DNA of 6,788 bases. Origin: an uncultured Flavobacteriales bacterium. GTDB lineage: Bacteria; Bacteroidota; Bacteroidia; Flavobacteriales_D; Sanyastnellaceae. Numbering within the stretch: the stretch's first letter is position 1; each line of letters opens with the position of its first letter. The position numbers and the translations under genes were made by a program. The stretch is from positions 1 to 6,788 of the forward strand of contig CALKUW010000375.1 of NCBI GenBank assembly GCA_937996585.1, given 5' to 3'. The notes beneath the pieces are model-generated. The model searched no databases, was not told the DNA's origin, and saw only the letters and a list, made by a program, of their open reading frames with translations. Of this stretch, positions 1 through 5,328 are shown one piece after another.

Positions 1-1111
1 TGAGGTCGACCCCGACAACGCGGGTGGATCCGTTCCGGGCGAGCAGTTGCGCGATGGTACCGGTCCCGCAGAAGAGGTCCATGGTGACCGGGTCGGGGGC
101 GGCGACGGTGGGAATGGGCTCCTCGAAGGCGTAGGCCAGCACCTGCGCATACAGCCGTTCCGCACAGCGCGGGTTGGTCTGGAAGAAGCTCTTCATCCGG
201 ATTTCGAAGGACAACCCGTGGAGCGCCTCCACCACATGGTCGACGCCCCGGATGAGGGTGGATGCCCCTTCGCGGGCTTCGACGCGCTCGCCCGTGTCGT
301 CGTTGAGGGTGTGGATGAAGCCCGCCAGCCGGTCGCCCAGCTGCTCCGCCAACCATTCGCCGAAGGCGTTCACATCGAACCGTTCGAGCCCGTGGGAGGT
401 GGTGACGAGGTTTACGAGCAGCCGGTCTGCGGTCAGGCTGCGGCGCACCACGAGGAAGCGGAAGAACCCTTCCCGCCGCGGGGCGTGCCAGGCCGGGAGC
501 CCCGTCGCCTCACACCGGGCGCGCAAGGCCGGCAATAGGGATTCCATGGCGGGATCGAACAGCCCGCTGTCCCCTTCGAGGTCTTCCACGGCCCACCACG
601 TGCCGCGGGCCTTGAAGCCGAGGTGGAAGCCGTCGCCGAAGTCCGCAGCGGGGTCCGCGTCGGGTGACCGCCCGATGGCCGCGAAGCTGTACTCCATCTT
701 GTTGCGGTAGTGGAAGGCATCCGGCGAGGCGACCCAGCCCTCGTAGAACCGGTCGATGTCCGGCATCTCGCCGATGCGCCGGTACACGTCGAGGGTCGTG
801 CGCTCCTTCAAGGCGCGCTGGCCGTCCAGGGAAAGCGTGATGTAGGGCGCCCCCGGAATCGGTTGGTAGGGAACCTCCACCTCATGCGGAGCGCGTTCTA
901 GCACCTGCGCGATCCGCGCTTCGGCGTGCCGGCGCTTGCAGAGCGAAACACGCGCCATCACCTTCTGGCCGGCGATGGCATTGGGCACGAACACCGTGAA
1001 ATCGCCATCCTCCGTGGGCACCTTGGCGATGCCCTTCCCACCGAAGGCCACATCGCGGATGTCGAGCTCGAGGAGTTGCCCCTTGTGGAACAGCCGTTTG
1101 TTTCGTGCCAA
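1..1111 (-). CDS. Class I SAM-dependent RNA (uracil-5)-methyltransferase, TrmA/RumA/RlmD family (3' part beyond window)
   Basis: Transfers a methyl group from S-adenosylmethionine to C5 of a uracil in tRNA or 23S rRNA, in the cytoplasm; which RNA cannot be told. Seen: 370 residues running off the left edge. Residues about 10-72 form a TRAM-like RNA-binding domain (FGGKGIAKV, FVPNAIAGQKV). The family's central signature HYRNKMEYSF follows, then SFFQTNP with the SAM-contacting Gln near 311, and SAM motif I DLFCGTGTIAQLL from 345. The catalytic Cys region lies outside. The start is a TTG at 1111-1109 (MARNKRLFHKG), chosen because family members begin the TRAM domain about 10 residues in and no in-frame ATG is nearby; another TTG lies at 1129-1127. 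Odd: the four Fe-S cysteines of RumA (C-x5-CGGC and a later Cys) are absent. Transcribed divergently from the EEP gene. Family assignment is firm; exact target is unknown. Confidence 0.93.
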   Translation of the reverse strand, partial: MARNKRLFHKGQLLELDIRDVAFGGKGIAKVPTEDGDFTVFVPNAIAGQKVMARVSLCKRRHAEARIAQVLERAPHEVEVPYQPIPGAPYITLSLDGQRALKERTTLDVYRRIGEMPDIDRFYEGWVASPDAFHYRNKMEYSFAAIGRSPDADPAADFGDGFHLGFKARGTWWAVEDLEGDSGLFDPAMESLLPALRARCEATGLPAWHAPRREGFFRFLVVRRSLTADRLLVNLVTTSHGLERFDVNAFGEWLAEQLGDRLAGFIHTLNDDTGERVEAREGASTLIRGVDHVVEALHGLSFEIRMKSFFQTNPRCAERLYAQVLAYAFEEPIPTVAAPDPVTMDLFCGTGTIAQLLARNGSTRVVGVDL

Positions 1112-1197
1112 TGGTCGGGATGATGTCAATGGGCCCCGCGGAAAAGTGCGGAACCGGGGTGCGAAAATAGCCCTTGCAACGATGCTACCTTGGGGGC
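1112..1197. promoter_or_regulatory. Divergent intergenic region with weak candidate promoter elements on both strands
   Basis: These 86 bases separate two divergent genes and must carry at least one promoter unless transcription enters from outside. On the plus strand TACCTTGG (1186-1193) differs by one base from the Bacteroidota -7 element TAnnTTTG and ends four bases before the ATG. On the minus strand TATTTTCG (1169-1162) also differs by one base and lies about 50 bases before the TTG start. I see no matching TTTG -33 element about 19 bases upstream of either, so both calls are tentative. Confidence 0.35.
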
Positions 1198-2064
1198 ATG
1201 AAGAAGGGGGAATGGCGCAACATCCTGGTCTTGGCCTGCGCGGTCTGGCTCGCTTTGGGAGGAGGTTTCAACAACCGGGTCCACGCCCAGCAACCCGACG
1301 AGATGGCGGTGGTGACCTTCAACATCCGCTACGACAACCCGGCCGACCCGCTGACCTGGGGCCAGCGCAAGGACATGGTCGCCGGAGCCGTGGGCTATTT
1401 CGACATCCTCGGATTCCAGGAGGCCCTCCCAAACCAGTTGGACGACCTCGTGGAGCGGCTGCCGGAGCACGACCACTACGGGGTGGGCCGCGACGACGGC
1501 AAGTCCGGCGGCGAGCACTGTCCCATCTTCTGGCGCCGCAGCCGGTACGAGCTGTTGCACGCCGAGACCAAATGGCTCAGCGCCACCCCGGACGTCCCGG
1601 GATCCGTGGGATGGGACGCCTCCCTGCCGCGCATCGCCACCATCGTCCTGCTCCACGACCGCCAGACCGGCAAGGTGCTGCGTGTGGCCAACACGCACTT
1701 CTCGCACATCGGTGAGCAGGCCCGCGCCCTCGCGGCCCGGATGCTGGCCCTGCAATTCACCCTGAGCGAGGCGGACATCGACATCCTGCTCGGCGACCTC
1801 AATGCCGAGCCCGGCAGTGAAGCGGTCTCCATACTGGTGGAAAGCGGTCTGGCCGACGCTCATGATGCGGCGAGCAAACGCTGCCGGAAGGGCATCGGGA
1901 CCTTCACCGGATTCAACACGGCCGGCATGCGCGGCGCACCCCGCATCGACCACATCTTCGTCCGCGGGGCCGCGGAAATTCCGTGGTTCTGCACGGAAGA
2001 GCAGATCATCGACGGCCTGTACATCTCCGATCACCTGCCCGTATACATCGCCCTGGTGCCATGA
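1198..2064 (+). CDS. Exported endonuclease/exonuclease/phosphatase (EEP) superfamily hydrolase
   Basis: A metal-dependent phosphoester hydrolase of the DNase I/APE1/sphingomyelinase fold, 288 residues, substrate unknown. Residues 1-30 are a signal peptide (KK start, hydrophobic core, cleavage likely after VHA), so it acts outside the cytoplasm. The EEP motifs appear in order: N42 in TFNIRYDNP, E75 in GFQEAL, GVGRDDG-x-SGGE, H167 in NTHFSH, D200/N202 in GDLNAEP, D251 in RIDHIF, and D278/H279 in SDHLPV. The metal and catalytic residues therefore look complete. Odd: relatives usually read THFDH, and here the Asp is Ser169; that Asp is not one of the core DNase I catalytic residues. The ATG at 1198 fits the signal peptide; an in-frame TTG at 1174 would add eight residues. 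The stop overlaps the symporter start (ATGA), so the two are translationally coupled. DNase, phosphatase or lipid phosphodiesterase activity are all possible. Confidence 0.92.
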   Translation: MKKGEWRNILVLACAVWLALGGGFNNRVHAQQPDEMAVVTFNIRYDNPADPLTWGQRKDMVAGAVGYFDILGFQEALPNQLDDLVERLPEHDHYGVGRDDGKSGGEHCPIFWRRSRYELLHAETKWLSATPDVPGSVGWDASLPRIATIVLLHDRQTGKVLRVANTHFSHIGEQARALAARMLALQFTLSEADIDILLGDLNAEPGSEAVSILVESGLADAHDAASKRCRKGIGTFTGFNTAGMRGAPRIDHIFVRGAAEIPWFCTEEQIIDGLYISDHLPVYIALVP

Positions 2065-3485
2065 ACGGGCGCCGCATCGCCGCGTTCTGGGGTGGCCCGG
2101 TGGGGTTCCTGTTGGCCGTGGCCCTCTTGCCCGATGGCGCGGGCGGCCATGATGGCGCCCTCGCGGGCACGGCGTGGTGGATGCTGTGGTGGTGGATCGG
2201 CGGGGCGGTGCCCATCGGGGCGACCAGCCTGCTTCCATTGGCCCTGTTCCCCCTGACGGGCGTGATGGACATGTCCGCAGCGGCGGCTCCGTTCGGCTCG
2301 CGCTTCATCTGGCTCTTCCTCGGCGGATTCGTCCTGGCCATCGCCCTCGAGCGGCACGGGCTCCACAGACGTTTCGCCCTCCAGCTGCTGCACGCCCTGG
2401 GCGGCGGGCCGCGCCGCACCCTGCTCGGCTTCATGCTCGCCACGGCGCTGCTGAGCATGTGGATTTCCAACACGGCCACCACGCTCATGATGCTGCCCAT
2501 GGCGACGGCGGTGCTGGCCCTGCTCGAAGAACGGGGGAATGCGGTCCAGTGGGGCACGGCGCTCATCCTCGGCATCGCCTACGCTGCCAATGTGGGCGGC
2601 ATGGCCACCCTGGTGGGGACCCCGCCGAACGCCGCTCTCGCTGGGGTGGCGGCCGAGCGTTTCGGCATTGAGATCGGCTTCGGAGAATGGATGGCCGTGG
2701 GCCTGCCGGTCAGCATCGTGCTCCTCGCCGCCGTGTTCGGCACGCTGGTGTGGCGCTGCGCGGTACCGTCCACCGGGCCGGAGGAAGGCAGCCAGGTCAT
2801 CCGGCGGGAGCGCGAAGCCCTCCAATCGATGGGGCCGGCCGAGCGCCGTGTCCTGTTTCTGTTTTGCGCGACGGCCCTGCTCTGGATGCTGCGGGTGCCG
2901 CTCAATGGCCTGCTGACGGGCACAGGCATCGCCTTGAACGACACTTCCATCGCCGTGGCGGCGGCCATCGCCTGCTTCGCCTGGCGGGACAGCGGATCGG
3001 GGGAAGCCCTGCTTCAGGCGGACGACCTCAAGCGGCTTCCGTGGGACATCCTGCTCCTGTTCGGCGGTGGGCTCGCCCTCGCCAAGGGATTCGAAGCCGC
3101 GGGGTGGGCCTCGGCGGTGGCCGATGGTGCGACGGGGTGGGGGTGGCCCATAGCCGGCATGATGGTGGCGGTGACGGTGGTCGGCCTGTTCGCCACGGAG
3201 CTGATGAGCAACCTGGCATTGACCCTCCTGTTGACGCCCGTGGTGGGTGCCCTCGCCATCGGAATGGGGATGCATCCCCTGTATTTCGCGGTGCCCGTGA
3301 CCCTGGCCTCGAGTTGCGCCTTCATGTTGCCCATGGCCACGCCGCCCAACGCCATCGTGTTCTCCTCAGGCCGCATCAGCATGGCCCGGATGGCACGCAT
3401 CGGCCTGTTGCTCAACGTCCTGGCCTGCAGTCTGGTGCTGACCCTGTGGTGGCTGCTCGCCCCCGAAAGTTGGGTGAATTTATAA
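2061..3485 (+). CDS. SLC13/DASS family sodium:anion symporter (dicarboxylate or sulfate type)
   Basis: An inner-membrane secondary transporter that, in this family, takes up dicarboxylates, citrate or sulfate with sodium ions. It has 474 residues, a normal family length, and about 11-12 hydrophobic segments. The two inverted halves are visible: VPIGATSLLPLALFPL (from residue 50), the first sodium/substrate loop SNT at 136-138, GTPPNAAL at 186-193, LFGGGLALAKGFEAAG in the second half, the second loop SNL at 383-385, and the closing signature ATPPNAIVFSSG with TPPN at 427-430. A charged linker (EEGSQVIRREREAL) separates the halves. The second SNT motif has Leu for Thr; animal members often have SNV there, so this need not inactivate it. 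The start ATG at 2061 overlaps the EEP stop. The substrate cannot be assigned from sequence; the coupled hydrolase suggests an anion released outside, which is inference. Confidence 0.93.
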   Translation: MNGRRIAAFWGGPVGFLLAVALLPDGAGGHDGALAGTAWWMLWWWIGGAVPIGATSLLPLALFPLTGVMDMSAAAAPFGSRFIWLFLGGFVLAIALERHGLHRRFALQLLHALGGGPRRTLLGFMLATALLSMWISNTATTLMMLPMATAVLALLEERGNAVQWGTALILGIAYAANVGGMATLVGTPPNAALAGVAAERFGIEIGFGEWMAVGLPVSIVLLAAVFGTLVWRCAVPSTGPEEGSQVIRREREALQSMGPAERRVLFLFCATALLWMLRVPLNGLLTGTGIALNDTSIAVAAAIACFAWRDSGSGEALLQADDLKRLPWDILLLFGGGLALAKGFEAAGWASAVADGATGWGWPIAGMMVAVTVVGLFATELMSNLALTLLLTPVVGALAIGMGMHPLYFAVPVTLASSCAFMLPMATPPNAIVFSSGRISMARMARIGLLLNVLACSLVLTLWWLLAPESWVNL

Positions 3486-3541
3486 TCGGAGTTGGATAAT
3501 CAGCGACGAACATTAAATTAAGCCCACCAAATCGCCACTTC
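3486..3541 (+). promoter_or_regulatory. AT-rich intergenic spacer with candidate promoter (TTG 3492-3494, TAAATTAA 3514-3521)
   Basis: The stretch 3481-3540 is 24/60 G+C (40%), far lower than the flanking genes. TTG at 3492-3494 is followed 19 bases later by TAAATTAA at 3514-3521, which keeps the TA and TT of the Bacteroidota -7 element TAnnTTTG but misses its last two bases. This spacing suits the Bacteroidota housekeeping sigma factor, and the GTG start of the next gene lies 20 bases downstream. ATAATC occurs twice (3482-3487, 3497-3502). I see no hairpin that would end transcription of the symporter gene. Confidence 0.35.
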
Positions 3542-4222
3542 GTGCCCGCTTTCATTCACAGGTTCCTCCTTGGGATCCTCGTCCTCTTGTGTTGTGCCCC
3601 GTCCCTCGAGACGCGGGCCCAGGGCAGTTGGATGCCGGACTACAACGGTGATGGGTTCATCTCCACCCCCGATCTGACGGGGTTCCTGACCGCATGGGAG
3701 ATGTACGTGGATTCGGTGGTGCCGGGCGCTTGGGAAGTCACCTGCGATGCCATGATGGAAGGGTTGGTCCCGCTCGACAGTGTGGAATTCCACCTCGCCG
3801 CCATCGACATACAATTGCGCCCCGACAGCGATGGGGTGGAGGTGCTTGACACCGCTTGGGTGGACCAGCGGTGGATGGTGACCAACATCCCCGTCGAGCT
3901 GAACCACGTCCGGTTCTTCGCCCCGACCCCTTTTGTCACCGGTCAGGTGAGCTACCATCCGGAGGACGACAGCTACATCTGGTACATGGAGTTCTACGAG
4001 AGCCTGGCGATCACGCCCGACAACAACCCGCTGGGCGCGTTGCAGGAGGACGGCTGGTTCCAGGACCTGTACGTCTTCGAGGAACTCATGCCGTTGGCCC
4101 CGTCCATCCTGTTGCCCCACCAGGGCGATTGGTACCTGGGGCCACGCTACCAGGGGGAGGCTTACGGGACGGAGACGTGGACGGTCCTCGATTTCTCCAT
4201 CCGATTCCACGGTACGCCCTGA
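3542..4222 (+). CDS. Secreted tryptophan-rich protein of unknown function with a single dockerin-like Ca-binding loop
   Basis: I do not recognise this 226-residue protein as a named family. Residues 1-26 are a signal peptide (FLLGILVLLCC core, cleavage likely after TRA), so it is exported. Just after comes one EF-hand loop of dockerin type, DYNGDGFISTPD (33-44), with D33, N35, D37, S41 and D44 at loop positions 1, 3, 5, 9 and 12, then LTGFLTAW; a true dockerin has two such loops. The remainder (about 55-226) is acidic, rich in Trp (9 in all) and Tyr, and looks beta-rich; only one Cys (in VTCDAM) remains in the mature part. No type IX secretion C-terminal domain or lipobox is seen. The start is GTG, the earliest in frame and the only one fitting the signal peptide. 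It probably shares a transcript with the peroxidase 43 bases downstream. Calcium binding is a family-based prediction. Confidence 0.85.
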   Translation: MPAFIHRFLLGILVLLCCAPSLETRAQGSWMPDYNGDGFISTPDLTGFLTAWEMYVDSVVPGAWEVTCDAMMEGLVPLDSVEFHLAAIDIQLRPDSDGVEVLDTAWVDQRWMVTNIPVELNHVRFFAPTPFVTGQVSYHPEDDSYIWYMEFYESLAITPDNNPLGALQEDGWFQDLYVFEELMPLAPSILLPHQGDWYLGPRYQGEAYGTETWTVLDFSIRFHGTP

Positions 4223-4255
4223 GCCCGTGCAACAGCACCGCGACCAAACGGGTTG

Positions 4256-4263
4256 CATCTTTG
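4256..4263 (+). promoter_or_regulatory. Possible -7-like element (CATCTTTG) just before the peroxidase start
   Basis: CATCTTTG differs by one base from TAnnTTTG and ends two bases before the ATG at 4266. No -33 TTTG is seen about 19 bases upstream, so this may be chance; readthrough from the gene upstream is at least as likely. Confidence 0.2.
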
Positions 4264-4265
4264 GA

Positions 4266-5306
4266 ATGATGGCCACCCGACATCTGTATGCAGCCCGTGA
4301 ATGGTCCTCCATGGTGGTGGTGATCCTGGCGATGGCGGGCTGCCGTCCTGACCCGCCCGTCGAGGAGCCCCCGGCCCCGCTCACGGAGCACCTGATGCAG
4401 GTGCCCGAGGGCTGGGATGCGCCCGTGTTTCCGGAGGACAACGCCTTCAATGACGTCCGCTGGGCGCTGGGCCGGGACCTGTTCTTCGATCCGCGCCTGG
4501 CCATCGACGGAGCGGTCAGCTGCGGCACCTGCCACTTGCCGGAGCGGGCCTTTGCGGCCCCTGAGACCGTGACGCCCGGAGCCCTGGGGGCGGTGGGGGA
4601 GCGGAACGCCTCGACGCTGACCAATGCGGCCTACCAACCCCACTACATGTCGGAGGGCGGCGTGCCTACCCTTGAGATGCAGGTCCTCGTGCCGTTGCAG
4701 GAGCCGAGTGAGATGGCGCACAACATCGTCACCGTGTGTGAGGAATTGGCGGCCGATTATGCCGATCGGGCTGAGGCGGCTTATGGCCGGGGGTTGGACC
4801 CCTTCGTGATGACGCGGGCCCTGGCCACCTTCCAACGATCGCTGCTCAGCGGCAACGCCCCGTGGGACCGCTGGCAGCGCGGCACTGTCACCCCAACGGA
4901 AGCCGAGGTGCGGGGCGCAGAGCTCTTTGGGAGCGGGGGACTCGGATGCGACCGTTGCCATGCGCCGCCCTTCTTCACCACGTACGGTTTCGCCAACAAC
5001 GGACTCGAGGCGGTCTCCCTCGACCCGGGGCGCTGGCGCCTCACCGGCGAGCCCGCGGACAGTGGCGCCTTCAAGATTCCGACCCTGCGCAACATCGGAT
5101 TCACTGGACCCTACATGCACGATGGCAGGTTCGCCACCCTCGATGAGGTGCTCGACCATTACGCCACCGGCGGCGCGGGGCATGCCCACCAGGACAGCCT
5201 GCTTGCGCCCTTCACCCTCGACGCGCAGGACAGGGCCGACCTGCTGGCCTTCCTCGGCGCCCTGAACGACACCGCTTTTGTGGACGATGAGCGGTGGTAC
5301 CCGTGA
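4266..5306 (+). CDS. Di-heme cytochrome c peroxidase family (CCP/MauG) lipoprotein
   Basis: A periplasmic c-type di-heme enzyme, in this family usually reducing hydrogen peroxide with electrons from a small cytochrome or copper protein. 346 residues from the ATG at 4266. Residues 1-25 are a signal peptide ending in MAGC, probably a lipobox with Cys26, then a Pro-rich linker. Heme sites are CGTCH (86-90) and CDRCH (228-232). Also present: LGRDLFFDPRL, RNASTLTNAAY, LEMQ with Q139, SEM with E149, and IPTLRNIGFTGPYMHDG with Met284 at the usual axial-ligand position of the electron-transfer heme (Tyr in MauG). Compared from memory with Pseudomonas CcpA, the stretch from the first heme His to the catalytic Glu aligns without gaps, but the distal His71 is Ala106 and WDGR is SEGG. 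A GTG at 4227 would add 13 residues ahead of the signal peptide. It lies 22 bases before the endonuclease gene. Peroxidase activity is likely, not certain. Confidence 0.92.
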   Translation: MMATRHLYAAREWSSMVVVILAMAGCRPDPPVEEPPAPLTEHLMQVPEGWDAPVFPEDNAFNDVRWALGRDLFFDPRLAIDGAVSCGTCHLPERAFAAPETVTPGALGAVGERNASTLTNAAYQPHYMSEGGVPTLEMQVLVPLQEPSEMAHNIVTVCEELAADYADRAEAAYGRGLDPFVMTRALATFQRSLLSGNAPWDRWQRGTVTPTEAEVRGAELFGSGGLGCDRCHAPPFFTTYGFANNGLEAVSLDPGRWRLTGEPADSGAFKIPTLRNIGFTGPYMHDGRFATLDEVLDHYATGGAGHAHQDSLLAPFTLDAQDRADLLAFLGALNDTAFVDDERWYP

Positions 5307-5328
5307 ATCGGCGTATTTTCAAGTTGCC

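Noticed and set aside
47..710. Plus-strand open frames across the methyltransferase gene
   Set aside because: Antisense shadows; the minus strand reads a continuous RumA-family protein with SAM motif I.
1126..2238. Minus-strand open frame (370 codons) opposite the EEP gene
   Set aside because: Low-complexity composition, no domain, and the opposite strand has a complete motif-bearing enzyme.
2031..3275. Long minus-strand open frame (414 codons) opposite the symporter
   Set aside because: Its translation is dominated by His, Arg, Gln, Pro and Gly with no hydrophobic core or motif, as expected for the antisense of a GC-rich membrane-protein gene.
3486..3541. Rho-independent terminator after the symporter
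   Set aside because: No GC-rich hairpin followed by a T run is visible.
3542..4222. MbnP-like copper protein next to an MbnH-like enzyme
   Set aside because: I could not match the MbnP pattern in the small protein, and the enzyme keeps Met at the axial-ligand position, so the pair is noted only as an open possibility.
3542..4222. Type IX secretion C-terminal sorting domain on the unknown secreted protein
   Set aside because: The C-terminus (DFSIRFHGTP) lacks the usual conserved pattern and length.
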